A stretch of DNA of 64,000 nucleotides from G963717155 sp963717155 (GTDB lineage: Bacteria > Actinomycetota > Thermoleophilia > Gaiellales > JALYLC01): NCBI GenBank assembly GCA_963717155.1, contig OY970326.1, positions 3,348,001 to 3,412,000 of the forward strand, in the 5' to 3' direction. Below, one piece after another: positions 25,330 to 34,253 of this stretch. The notes beneath the pieces are model-generated. The model was given only the letters and a program-made list of their open reading frames with translations, made no database searches and was not told the origin of the DNA. Positions within the stretch are counted from its first letter, which is position 1, and each line of letters starts with the position of its first letter. The position numbers and the translations under genes are program-made.

Positions 25330-26766
25330 GTGGCGCTCGGGCCCGCAGCGAAGCCGGCGGTCGCGTTCGCGGCCGGCCCTGTGCTCGCGGTCGTCGCGCT
25401 GAAGTGCGCGCTCGAGCTCGCCGTCGCCGGGCGCTACGGCTGGCACCGAGACGAGCTGTACTACGCCGTCGCAGGCCTGCACCTGCAGGGCGGCTACGTC
25501 GAGTTCCCGCCGGTGACGGCGCTGCTCGCGGCGCTTGCGCGTGAGCTGTTCGGCCTGTCGCTCGTCGGCCTGCGCGCATTCACGATCCTCGCGAGCGCAG
25601 GGACGGTGGTGGTCGGTGCCCTCGTTGCCCGCGAGCTCGGTGGAGCTCGGCGCGCGCAGACGCTCGCCGCCGTGGTGATCGGCTTCTCCCCCGGGATGCT
25701 CGCGACGAACCTGCTGTTCCAGCCGGTCGCACTCGACCAGCTCACGACCGTGGTCGTCCTCTGGCTCGCCCTGCGCCTGGCGCTCGGGCGCGGCTCGTGG
25801 CCGCTGCTCGGGGTCGCGGCTGGTATCGGGCTCGAGACGAAGTACACGATCGCCGTCGTGCTCGCCCTGCTCGTCGCCACGTTCCTGATCTGGCGCCGGG
25901 ACGTCCTGCGCTCGTGGGGCTTCCCGCTGGCCGTGGCGATCGCGGCCGCGCTGCTCGTCCCGAACCTGGCGTGGGAGGCGAGCCACGGCTGGGTGAGCGT
26001 GCACTGGTTCCTGAGCCCTCCGCCGAGCGGGAGCGACGAGACGCGCCCGCAGTTCATCATCAACGTGGTCCTGCTCACGCTGGTCGCGTTCCCTGTCGCC
26101 GCCGCCGGAGTCGTGTCGCTCGTCCGCACGACTGCGTTGCGCCCGCTCGGCTGGACGGTCGTCGGTACCGTCATCGCGTACTTCGCACTCGGAGGGAAGT
26201 CGTACTACGCGCTCCCGGTGGTGGTGTTCGCGCTCGCGGCCGGTGCGGTCCCGCTCGATCGCTGGGCGACGCGCCGCCGGGTCGTGGGTGCCGGCATCGC
26301 CTTCGTGGCGACGGGCCTTGTCGCGCTGCCGATCACACTGCCCGTGCTGCCGCTGCACACGGCCGTCCGGCGCGGGATTGTCAAGGCGCGTGGCGACTAC
26401 CAGTCGGAGATCGGCTGGCCCGCATACGAACGGCTCGTGGAGCGACACGCCGCAGGTGCGGATGTGATCGTGGCGGACAACTACGGCGAGGCGGGCGCGC
26501 TCGAGCTGTTCGGACGGAGACTGCCGCCGGTCGCGTCGGCAGACGTGACGATGCGCTTCTGGCGCCCGCAGGTGGCGGGGAGACGGGCGGTCGTGGTCGG
26601 CTACGCGAGATCCGCTGCCGCCTTCTGCACGGGGTTCCGCGTGGTCGCGCGCATCTCCGCGGCGAACGACAGCGATGAGGGCGGCGAGCCGATCGCGCGC
26701 TGCACCCTCCGTCGCAGCCTCGCCAGGCTCTGGCCGAGCATCGTCGCGGCACAGGGCCAGCCGTAG
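25330..26766 (+). CDS. GT39-family (PMT/ArnT-like) membrane glycosyltransferase
   Basis: The product is about 478 residues from GTG 25330. The first loop after helix 1 has RYGWHRDELYYAVAGLHLQG; the acidic motif HRDE is where GT-C enzymes place their catalytic carboxylate. Then FPPVTALLAALARELFG and nine or more membrane helices. The C-terminal soluble part (DVIVADNYGEAGALELFGRR) is small. Such enzymes move a sugar from a polyprenyl-phosphate donor to an acceptor outside the membrane. Donor and acceptor are not known. A terminator-like hairpin follows the stop. Confidence 0.82.
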   Translation: MALGPAAKPAVAFAAGPVLAVVALKCALELAVAGRYGWHRDELYYAVAGLHLQGGYVEFPPVTALLAALARELFGLSLVGLRAFTILASAGTVVVGALVARELGGARRAQTLAAVVIGFSPGMLATNLLFQPVALDQLTTVVVLWLALRLALGRGSWPLLGVAAGIGLETKYTIAVVLALLVATFLIWRRDVLRSWGFPLAVAIAAALLVPNLAWEASHGWVSVHWFLSPPPSGSDETRPQFIINVVLLTLVAFPVAAAGVVSLVRTTALRPLGWTVVGTVIAYFALGGKSYYALPVVVFALAAGAVPLDRWATRRRVVGAGIAFVATGLVALPITLPVLPLHTAVRRGIVKARGDYQSEIGWPAYERLVERHAAGADVIVADNYGEAGALELFGRRLPPVASADVTMRFWRPQVAGRRAVVVGYARSAAAFCTGFRVVARISAANDSDEGGEPIARCTLRRSLARLWPSIVAAQGQP

Positions 26767-26785
26767 GTCACCCCATGAGGGTGAC
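26767..26785 (+). terminator. Short hairpin after the GT39 gene
   Basis: GTCACCC and GGGTGAC form a perfect 7-base stem with a 5-base loop, beginning at the base after the stop codon at 26764-26766. No U-run follows, as is common for high-GC terminators. It separates the GT39 gene from the glycosidase operon 79 bases later. Confidence 0.5.
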
Positions 26786-26863
26786 GACGACTCGCGCGAC
26801 CGGCCTCACGCTTCGCCGAACCTGCCGATCGAGGTCGTGGGCGCGACCACACGAGGATGAGCC

Positions 26864-29560
26864 ATGACAGCAGAGCACGATCGACTTGAAGAGAATCGGA
26901 CGGGGCGGGCGGCGTGGCTCGCGTGGGGCCCGTACCTCAGCGAACGCCAGTGGGGCACCGTGCGGGAGGACTACAGCGCCGGCGGCGACGCATGGGACTA
27001 CCTCCCGCACGACCAGGCGCGCTCGCGCGCCTATCGCTGGGGAGAGGAGGGGATCGCAGGCATCAGCGACGATCGTCAGCGCCTGTGCTTCTCGCTCGCG
27101 TTGTGGAACGGCGTCGACCCGATCCTCAAGGAGCGCATGTTCGGCCTGACGAACAGCGAGGGGAACCACGGCGAGGACTCCAAGGACTACTGGTTCTACC
27201 TGGATAGCACGCCCACTCACTCCTATCTGAAGCTGCTGTACAAGTATCCGCAGGGCGAGTTCCCCTACGACGACATCGTCGCGACGAACGGCCGGCGCTC
27301 CCGCGACGAGTTCGAGTACGAGCTGATCGACACGGGGATCTTCGAAGAGCATCGCTACTTCGACGTGTTCGTGGAGTACGCGAAGGCTGCGCCTGATGAC
27401 ATTCTCATCGAGGTGACCGTGTACAACCGGGGCCCCGACGCGGCGCCCCTGCACGTCCTTCCGACACTCTGGTTCCGTAACACATGGGCGTGGTCTCCCG
27501 GCGGAAAGGCCCCAACGCTCGAGGGTGTCGACGACGCGAACGGCACGCGCGGAGTGCGCGCCGTGCACCCCGAGCTCGGTGAGTGGATACTGACGTGCGA
27601 CGGCTCGAGCGAGCTCCTGTTCTGTGACAACGAGACAAACAACGCGCGGCTGTTCGGAACTCCCAATGTCACCGAGTATGTCAAGGACGGCATCAACGAC
27701 TACGTGGTGCACGGTGCGTCCGGCGCGGTGAACCCCGCAGGCACGGGGACGAAGGCGGCCGCGCTGCAGAAGCTGGTACTACAGCCCGGCGAGAGCGAGC
27801 GCGTGCGGTTGCGGCTTACATCGGCCTCGGCGCGGACCGCCAGCGGATCCACTGCCGATCCGCTGGACGCGGGCTTCGACAGCGTGCTGAAGGCCCGCCG
27901 CTCGGAGGCCGACGACTTCTACGCGACGGTCATCGACCCGTCGCTCGATGCGGACGCCACCAACGTGATGCGCCAGGCGCTTGCCGGAATGCTCTGGAGC
28001 AAGCAGTACTACGAGTACGACGTTCACACGTGGCTGCGAGAGCACGGCGTCAATCCCTGGTCGGCGGCCGGCCAGCAGGCCGGCCTGCGCAACGCCTCCT
28101 GGTTCCACCTCGCTGCGGGCGATGTGATCTCGATGCCCGACAAGTGGGAGTACCCGTGGTTCGCCGCGTGGGACCTGGCCTTGCAAACGCTGCCTCTGGC
28201 CATTGTCGACATCGATTTCGCCAAGGGCCAGATGGAGCTGCTGCTGAAGGATCGCTATCTCCATCCCAACGGCCAGATACCGGCGTACGAGTGGAACTTC
28301 AGCGATGTCAATCCCCCGCTCCACGCATGGTCTGCCCTCTTGCTGTACGAGCGCGAACGCGAGATTCGCGGTGAGGGCGATGCCGTGTTCCTCGAGCGCG
28401 TGTTCGGACGGCTGTTGACGAACTTCACCTGGTGGGTCAATCGCAAGGACCCTGACGGTCGCAACCTGTTCCAGGGCGGCTTCCTCGGACTCGACAACAT
28501 CGGCGTGTTCGACCGCTCTGCGCCCCTCCCGGGTGGTGGCTCGCTCGAGCAGGCCGACGGAACCGCGTGGATGGCGCTCTACTGCCAGGCGATGCTCCAG
28601 ATGGCGCTCGAGCTGAGCAGCCACGATCCCGCGTACGCGGACATGGCGACCAAGTTCGGGCTGCACCTCGTGTGGATCGGCGCTGCCATGAACCCACCGG
28701 ACGGCGAAGCGCTGTGGTCGGAGGAGGACGGGTTCTACTACGACGTGATCCGGCTGCCCGATGGCAGCACGCAGCAACTGCGAGTGCGCTCCCTGGTAGG
28801 CCTGCTGCCGATGTGCGCGGCAACCGTGATCGACGAGGAATCGCTCGAGCGCGTCCCCGATCTGCTGGTGAAGTGGGATGCGTTCGTCAGCAAGTACCAG
28901 GAGGTCATCCCGGGGCTCGCGCAGCGTGCCGGTCCCGGCATCGGTGGCAAGCGCCTGGCATCGCTCGTCGGCGTCGACCGACTGCGGAGAATCCTGGCGA
29001 TCATGCTCGACGAGTCGGAGTTCCTCGGCCCGTTCGGGATCCGTTCGATCTCGCGCTATCACGCCGACCACCCCTACATCTTCGACATCGCAGGGCAGCA
29101 GTTCCGCGTGGACTACGAGCCGGCGGAGTCGAGCACGGGCATGTTCGGCGGGAACTCGAACTGGCGGGGACCGGTCTGGTTTCCGATGAACATGGTGATA
29201 GTGCGCGGCCTGCGACAGCTGCACGCGTACTACGGCGACACCCTCAAGGTGGAGTGTCCGACCGGCTCGGGCAACGAGTTGAACCTGCTCGAGGTCGCAG
29301 ACGAGATCGGTCACCGACTCGCATCGATCTTCGTCCGTGACGAGGACGGCCGGCGTCCCGTGTTCGGAGGGATCGAGCCGTTCCAGTCAGATCCGCACTG
29401 GCGCGACCTGCTGGAGTTCCACGAGTACTTCCACGGCGACAACGGGGCAGGCCTAGGGGCCAGCCACCAGACCGGCTGGACGGGCCTGGTGGCGATGCTG
29501 CCCGGCCTGACGGCAGACCTCGGCGCGACACGCAAGCGCCTCGCCCGGACGGCCCCCTAG
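26864..29560 (+). CDS. GH63/MGH1-like glucosidase
   Basis: The product is 898 residues. The N-terminal beta domain has ERQWGTVREDYSAGGDAWDY and WGEEGIAGISDDRQRLCFSL, characteristic of the long bacterial/fungal GH63-type glucosidase family. The (alpha/alpha)6 barrel has KWEYPWFAAWDLALQTLPL, IPAYEWNFSDVNPP and NSNWRGPVWFPMN. No signal peptide, so cytoplasmic. GH63 enzymes hydrolyse alpha-glucosides by inversion. A GH13 gene follows after two bases, so both probably act on one alpha-glucan or compatible-solute pool. The AGGATGAGCC leader gives the ribosome site. Confidence 0.88.
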   Translation: MTAEHDRLEENRTGRAAWLAWGPYLSERQWGTVREDYSAGGDAWDYLPHDQARSRAYRWGEEGIAGISDDRQRLCFSLALWNGVDPILKERMFGLTNSEGNHGEDSKDYWFYLDSTPTHSYLKLLYKYPQGEFPYDDIVATNGRRSRDEFEYELIDTGIFEEHRYFDVFVEYAKAAPDDILIEVTVYNRGPDAAPLHVLPTLWFRNTWAWSPGGKAPTLEGVDDANGTRGVRAVHPELGEWILTCDGSSELLFCDNETNNARLFGTPNVTEYVKDGINDYVVHGASGAVNPAGTGTKAAALQKLVLQPGESERVRLRLTSASARTASGSTADPLDAGFDSVLKARRSEADDFYATVIDPSLDADATNVMRQALAGMLWSKQYYEYDVHTWLREHGVNPWSAAGQQAGLRNASWFHLAAGDVISMPDKWEYPWFAAWDLALQTLPLAIVDIDFAKGQMELLLKDRYLHPNGQIPAYEWNFSDVNPPLHAWSALLLYEREREIRGEGDAVFLERVFGRLLTNFTWWVNRKDPDGRNLFQGGFLGLDNIGVFDRSAPLPGGGSLEQADGTAWMALYCQAMLQMALELSSHDPAYADMATKFGLHLVWIGAAMNPPDGEALWSEEDGFYYDVIRLPDGSTQQLRVRSLVGLLPMCAATVIDEESLERVPDLLVKWDAFVSKYQEVIPGLAQRAGPGIGGKRLASLVGVDRLRRILAIMLDESEFLGPFGIRSISRYHADHPYIFDIAGQQFRVDYEPAESSTGMFGGNSNWRGPVWFPMNMVIVRGLRQLHAYYGDTLKVECPTGSGNELNLLEVADEIGHRLASIFVRDEDGRRPVFGGIEPFQSDPHWRDLLEFHEYFHGDNGAGLGASHQTGWTGLVAMLPGLTADLGATRKRLARTAP

Positions 29561-29562
29561 CC

Positions 29563-31035
29563 GTGCGCCTTCCCGCTCGCCCAACCATCTACGAGATCAA
29601 CACCGCCGTCTGGCTGGGGGATCTCGGCCGGCAGCAGAACCACGCCGTCGACCTCTCGACGGTCTCCCCACAGGAGTGGGACCGGCTCGCGGCGTTGCGC
29701 ATCGATGCCGTGTGGCTGATGGGCGTCTGGCAGCGCAGCCCGGCCGGGCTCGCGATCGCGCGCAGCAACCCCCAGCTGATGGCGAGCTTTCGCCAGGCAC
29801 TGCCCGACCTGGAGCCCGATGACCTCATCGGCTCGCCGTACTGCGTGCGCGACTACACGGTCGACCCGCGCTTCGGCGGCCCCGAGGCGCTCGCGACGGC
29901 ACGTCGCGAGCTCGCCGCGCGAGGGATCGGGCTGATCCTCGACTACGTCCCGAACCACGTCGCGCCCGACCACCCGTGGACGGCCGAGCACGCCGACTAC
30001 TTCATACAGGGAACGACGGCCGACCTCGAGGCGGCTCCGGTGAGCTTCCTCGAGACCCCCGCCGGCGTGCTTGCGAACGGGAAGGATCCGTACTTCGCGC
30101 CGTGGCCCGACGTCGTCCAGCTGAACGCGTTCTCGCCCGGACTACGCAAGGCGGCGACCGACACGTTGGCCGCGATCGCCTCGCAGTGCGACGGGGTCCG
30201 CTGTGACATGGCAATGCTCATGACCAACGAGGTCTTCGCCCGCACCTGGGGCGAGCGGGCGGGTGCGTCGCCCGCAGAGGACTACTGGCCGACCGTCATC
30301 GCCGCGGTTCATGCGACGCATCCGACGCTCGTGTTCATCGCGGAGGCCTACTGGGACATGGAGTGGACGCTCCAGCAGCAGGGGTTCGACCTCTGCTACG
30401 ACAAGCGGCTCTACGACCGCCTCGTCGCCGGACCCGCGGAGTCGGTGCGTGGCCACCTGCAGGCAGCCACCGACTACCAGGAAGGACTCCTCCGCTTCAT
30501 CGAGAACCACGACGAACCGCGCGCGGCCGATACGTTCGCGCCGGAGCAGCAGCGGGCGGTCGTAGTCGTCATGTCGACGCTCGAAGGAGCGCGCATGTAC
30601 CACGCAGGTCAACTCGAGGGACTGCACACCCACATACCGGTGTTTCTCGCCCGCGGCCCGGAGCAGCCAGCCGATCTCGAGCTCCGCGCGTTCTACGAGA
30701 AGCTGCTCGGCGCGGTCGCCGACTCAGATCTCCGTGATGGGGAATGGCAGCTGTGCGAGTGCAGCGGCTGGCCCGACAACCAGACGGCGGCCCACGTGCT
30801 CGCCTGGTGCTGGCGCGCGAACGACGATCGCTACCTCGTCGTCGTGAACCTCGCCGGCGAGGACGGACAGGCACAGGTCCACCTGCCCTGGGGCGACCTC
30901 GCCGGCCGGCGCTGGCACCTACGAGCCCTGCTCGCCGGCGACGACTTCGAACGCGACGGCGACGAGCTCCACGACACCGGCCTCTACGTCGGCATGGGAC
31001 CGTGGGAGTCCTACTTCTTCGCACTCAACGCGTGA
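29563..31035 (+). CDS. GH13 alpha-amylase-family protein
   Basis: The product is 490 residues from GTG 29563, two bases after the GH63 stop. The (beta/alpha)8 barrel has region I DYVPNH (127-132), region II GVRCDMAM with nucleophile D215, region III VFIAEAYWD with acid/base E261, and region IV ENHDEPR with D317. All three catalytic acids are present, so it should be active. The C-terminal beta domain covers about 400-490. The subfamily is unclear; it could hydrolyse or transfer short alpha-glucosides. No signal peptide. Confidence 0.88.
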   Translation: MRLPARPTIYEINTAVWLGDLGRQQNHAVDLSTVSPQEWDRLAALRIDAVWLMGVWQRSPAGLAIARSNPQLMASFRQALPDLEPDDLIGSPYCVRDYTVDPRFGGPEALATARRELAARGIGLILDYVPNHVAPDHPWTAEHADYFIQGTTADLEAAPVSFLETPAGVLANGKDPYFAPWPDVVQLNAFSPGLRKAATDTLAAIASQCDGVRCDMAMLMTNEVFARTWGERAGASPAEDYWPTVIAAVHATHPTLVFIAEAYWDMEWTLQQQGFDLCYDKRLYDRLVAGPAESVRGHLQAATDYQEGLLRFIENHDEPRAADTFAPEQQRAVVVVMSTLEGARMYHAGQLEGLHTHIPVFLARGPEQPADLELRAFYEKLLGAVADSDLRDGEWQLCECSGWPDNQTAAHVLAWCWRANDDRYLVVVNLAGEDGQAQVHLPWGDLAGRRWHLRALLAGDDFERDGDELHDTGLYVGMGPWESYFFALNA

Positions 31036-31148
31036 AGGGGCCTCGCGCCCCGCCCGGAGCGCCTGGCGGATCATCCTATTCAGGTGGTGTCCGTCCACGC
31101 CCTAGCGGCGATCATCGCAACGTCACCTGAGCGAGAGGAGAAAGGAAC

Positions 31149-31553
31149 ATGGCACAAGATCGATCGTGGAGCGGTTGGATTGGATTCGCAGCCATCCTGC
31201 TGCTCGTAGTTGGAATGATCGACATCTTTCAGGGGTTGATCGCAATCATCCGGGGCCAGTACTACGCGCTGGCCGCGGGTCAGATCATCATCTTTGATCT
31301 CAAGACCTGGGGCTGGATCACCCTGTTCTGGGGCATAGTCGCCGTCCTGGCAGCGCTCGGCCTCGCCTCCGGGGCCAGCTGGGCTCGCTGGTTCGCGATC
31401 ATCGTTGCAGTCCTGAGCATCATCGATCAGCTCGGCTTCCTCGGTAGCAGCCCGTACCCGATCTGGGCACTCACCGTCCTCGCGCTGACGATCATCGTCC
31501 TCTTCGCACTGCTCGTCCGCTGGGGCGACTACAGGGAGGCGGTGCGCGGCTAG
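31149..31553 (+). CDS. Four-helix membrane protein, DUF7144 type
   Basis: The product is 134 residues with four membrane helices: WIGFAAILLLVVGMIDIFQG, ITLFWGIVAVLAALGLASG, RWFAIIVAVLSIIDQLGFLG and ALTVLALTIIVLFALLVRWG. The layout, with a short loop containing RGQYY after helix 1, matches a small actinobacterial membrane family of unknown function. AGAGGAG and AAAGGA stand before the ATG. Codon use is slightly less GC-rich than its neighbours. Two stem-loops follow, so it is probably transcribed alone. Confidence 0.75.
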   Translation: MAQDRSWSGWIGFAAILLLVVGMIDIFQGLIAIIRGQYYALAAGQIIIFDLKTWGWITLFWGIVAVLAALGLASGASWARWFAIIVAVLSIIDQLGFLGSSPYPIWALTVLALTIIVLFALLVRWGDYREAVRG

Positions 31554-31560
31554 CGCATCC

Positions 31561-31600
31561 GTGACGACGTACCGGCTGCTGACGGCGATGGAGTCGTCAC
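31561..31600 (+). terminator. First stem-loop after the DUF7144 gene
   Basis: GTGACGAC and GTCGTCAC form a perfect 8-base stem with a 24-base loop, starting seven bases after the stop codon. Together with the larger stem-loop that follows, it probably ends transcription. Confidence 0.45.
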
Positions 31601-31607
31601 CAGTCGG

Positions 31608-31674
31608 CGATGGGCTCGAGGCGCGGAGCGAGTGCCTCACCTCTCGGGGGTGAGGGCGCGCCTCGAGCCCATCG
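31608..31674. repeat. Large nested stem-loop
   Basis: Two 18-base arms are perfect inverted repeats (31608-31625, CGATGGGCTCGAGGCGCG, and 31657-31674). Inside them CCTCACC and GGTGAGG form a second hairpin with loop TCTCGGG. The whole structure can fold as a long double stem in RNA or a cruciform in DNA. It lies in the 218-base gap between the DUF7144 gene and the glucose dehydrogenase start. It may be a bidirectional terminator or an RNA-level control element. Confidence 0.6.
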
Positions 31675-31771
31675 CTACCGTCGGGCGGCCGGTGCCGCCC
31701 GCAGGATCGGGTCGAGCCGGTCGGCCGAGCGTCTCGGCCGAGACCGCGACGGGCTCGACGAGAGGTATGGA

Positions 31772-32824
31772 TTGAAGGCGATCACTGTCATTCCGGGGCG
31801 TGCCGGCTCGGCGCGGCTCGATGAGGTGCCCGAGCAGGGCCCGGAGGCCGGGTCTGTCCTCGTCGAGGCGTTGGCCGTGGGTGTGTGCGGCACCGACGTC
31901 GAGATTGCCGGCGGCCTGTACGGGTGGCCACCACCCGGTCGCGAGCGGTTGATCCTCGGCCACGAGTCGCTCGGGCGGGTACTCGATCCAGGCACGAGCG
32001 GGCTCGCGGTCGGCGAGCACGTGGTGGGGATCGTGCGGCGACCGGATCCGCTGCCGTGCGCGAACTGCGCGGTGGGCGAGTGGGACATGTGCACCAACGG
32101 CGGCTACACCGAGCGCGGGATCAAGCAGGTCGACGGCTTCATGGCGGATCGTTGGCGGATCGAGCCCGAGTACGCGGTGAAGGTGGACCCGCGCCTCGGG
32201 ATGCTCGGAGTGCTGCTGGAACCCACGACCGTCGTCGCCAAGGCGTGGGAGCACATCGCGATGATCGGGCGTAGGAGCTTCTGGGACCCGAGCACCGTGC
32301 TGGTCGTCGGGGCGGGTCCGATCGGGCTGCTGGCCGCGTTGATCGGCGTCCAGTACGGCGCCGATGTGCACGTGCTCGATCGCGTCACCGACGGTCGAAA
32401 ACCCGCGTTGGTCGACGCGCTCGGTGCGACGTACCACACCGGCACCATCTCCGAGCTGGGCCTGCATCCGGACATCGTCATCGAGTGCACGGGGGTCGCG
32501 CAGCTCGTCCGAGACGTCGCCGGGGCTGCGGCCCCCGGGGGCATCGTCTGCCTGACCGGCGTCGGCCCGCCCGCGACATCGGATGGCAGCACGTCGACGC
32601 TCGCGAGCGACGCCGTGTTGAAGAACCTGGTCGTGTTCGGGTCGGTGAATGCCAACCGGCGTCACTACTACCGCGCGGCGCAGGTGCTCGCACGAGCAGA
32701 CCGCTCGTGGCTCGAACAGCTCGTGACCCGACGCGTGGCGCCGGCCGCGTTCGAGCAGGCGCTCGAGCGGGATCCGGACGACATCAAGGTCGTGATCGAG
32801 TTCTCGCAACCAGAGTCGCCATGA
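31772..32824 (+). CDS. Glucose 1-dehydrogenase-like MDR enzyme
   Basis: The product is 350 residues from TTG 31772, which has AGAGG eight bases upstream; no in-frame ATG fits. The catalytic zinc region is VGVCGTDVEIAGG with GHESLGRV. The structural metal segment CANCAVGEWDMCTNGGYTE and GIKQVDGFMADRW are hallmarks of the archaeal-type glucose dehydrogenase family. The NAD(P) site is VLVVGAGPIGLLAALIG. It oxidises aldoses to lactones, though the sugar is not certain. It overlaps the following flavoprotein by ATGA, so the two are coupled. Confidence 0.85.
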   Translation: MKAITVIPGRAGSARLDEVPEQGPEAGSVLVEALAVGVCGTDVEIAGGLYGWPPPGRERLILGHESLGRVLDPGTSGLAVGEHVVGIVRRPDPLPCANCAVGEWDMCTNGGYTERGIKQVDGFMADRWRIEPEYAVKVDPRLGMLGVLLEPTTVVAKAWEHIAMIGRRSFWDPSTVLVVGAGPIGLLAALIGVQYGADVHVLDRVTDGRKPALVDALGATYHTGTISELGLHPDIVIECTGVAQLVRDVAGAAAPGGIVCLTGVGPPATSDGSTSTLASDAVLKNLVVFGSVNANRRHYYRAAQVLARADRSWLEQLVTRRVAPAAFEQALERDPDDIKVVIEFSQPESP

Positions 32825-34248
32825 GGCTGCTCGTGCTCGGCGGCGGCCCCGCAGGTGCCAGCGCGGCCCTGCATGCCCGTGAGCTCGGCGCCGAGGTCAC
32901 GCTCATCGAGGCCGCCAGGGTCGGCGGTACCAGTCTGAACTCGGGCCCCGCTCCGGTTCGGACGCTTGCGCGTGCGGCTCGTCTGATGCGGGATGCGAGG
33001 TCGTGGGAGCGACTCGGCCTCCGCGGCGACCGACCACAGATCGACATCGCGGCTGCCCTGGCGAGCGCCCGCCGGGTCGCCGACCTCGCGCACGATCGGC
33101 ATCGATTCGGCGATGCGCTGCGCCGCCATGGGATCGATCTCGTCGACGCGGCCGGCCCGTCGGTGTTCGTGGACGCGCACACCGTGGTGATTCCCGACGG
33201 CCGTGAGTTTCGCGGAGACGGCGTCGTGATCGCGGTCGGGGGGCACGCCGGCCGGCTGGCGATCCCCGGGGCGGACCTCGCGCTCACCTACGAGGACCTG
33301 CGCGAGCTGACCGAGCTGCCTGGGTCTGCAGCCGTCGTCGGGGGTGCCGACACCGGCTGCCAGCTCGCCTCGATCCTCGCCGACTTCGGCGTGCAGGTCA
33401 CGCTCGTCGAGGCATCGCCCGGGCTCGTCCCTCACGCGGACCACGACGTCTCCACAGGGCTCGCCGAGGCGTTTCGCGCCCGTGGCATCACCGTGCTGAC
33501 CTCCACGCTCGTCGACCGGCTCGAACGGGACGCCGGGGCGATCGCCGTCCACCACCGGCGCGGCGCGGCTCAGGATCGACTGGATGTCGGTGCCGTGTTC
33601 CTGGCGGTCGGCTGGCCAGGGAATGCCGAGCTGGTGGGCGCGGCGACGATCGGCATCGAGACCGACCGGGGGTACGTCAAGGTCGATGACGGCCTACGGA
33701 GCAGCCTGCGACATATCTTCGCGGCCGGCGACGTCAACGGGATCAGCATGCTGGTGCCGAGCGCGCGGCTGGAGGGGCGGATCGCGGCGGAGAACGCGGT
33801 GCTCGGCATGCGCCGCCGATTCACCCACGAGCTCGTCCCGACCGGCAGCTTCACCGACCCGGAGTACGGAGGGGTCGGGCTCACCGAGGCGCAAGCGCGA
33901 GAACGCTACGACTGCGAGGTCGGTGTCGCGTGGTATCGGGATCTCGTGCGGCCCCTGGTCGACGATAACCCCGAGGGATTCTGCAAGCTGATCGTGGACC
34001 GCAACCGCCGCTGGCTCCTCGGCGCGCACGTCCTCGGCGAGTACTCGGCCGAGGTGATCCAGACGATCGCCGCATGCATGGCCGCCCGGCTGCGGATCGA
34101 ACAGATCGCCGAGCTCCAACCCGCATTTCCCACGTTCACCGAGGCCATCACCGTCGCCGCCGAGATCGTCGTGCGCAAGATGGGGATCGCGCCTCGCGCA
34201 CCTACGTGGGGAGAGCTGCGAGCCGCCGACTCCCCGTCTCGCGCGTGA
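32821..34248 (+). CDS. Pyridine nucleotide-disulfide oxidoreductase-like flavoprotein lacking redox cysteines
   Basis: The product is 475 residues. The FAD site is LVLGGGPAGASAALHARELG, the NAD(P) site SAAVVGGADTGCQLASILAD, the second FAD motif HIFAAGDVNG, and there is a C-terminal dimer domain. In true family members the motif after the FAD site is G-G-T-C-x4-C; here it reads GGTSLNSGPAP, so both cysteines are replaced (S38 and P43). The C-terminal H-P-T-x-x-E motif reads FPTFTE, with F436 in the His place. It therefore cannot be a dithiol reductase and more likely is an NAD(P)H oxidase, transhydrogenase or electron-transfer protein working with the dehydrogenase it overlaps. Confidence 0.85.
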   Translation: MRLLVLGGGPAGASAALHARELGAEVTLIEAARVGGTSLNSGPAPVRTLARAARLMRDARSWERLGLRGDRPQIDIAAALASARRVADLAHDRHRFGDALRRHGIDLVDAAGPSVFVDAHTVVIPDGREFRGDGVVIAVGGHAGRLAIPGADLALTYEDLRELTELPGSAAVVGGADTGCQLASILADFGVQVTLVEASPGLVPHADHDVSTGLAEAFRARGITVLTSTLVDRLERDAGAIAVHHRRGAAQDRLDVGAVFLAVGWPGNAELVGAATIGIETDRGYVKVDDGLRSSLRHIFAAGDVNGISMLVPSARLEGRIAAENAVLGMRRRFTHELVPTGSFTDPEYGGVGLTEAQARERYDCEVGVAWYRDLVRPLVDDNPEGFCKLIVDRNRRWLLGAHVLGEYSAEVIQTIAACMAARLRIEQIAELQPAFPTFTEAITVAAEIVVRKMGIAPRAPTWGELRAADSPSRA

Positions 34249-34253
34249 GCGGC

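Noticed and set aside
31037..31051. A 5-base GGGGC/GCCCC hairpin after the GH13 gene
   Set aside because: The stem is too short for this base composition to be called a terminator.
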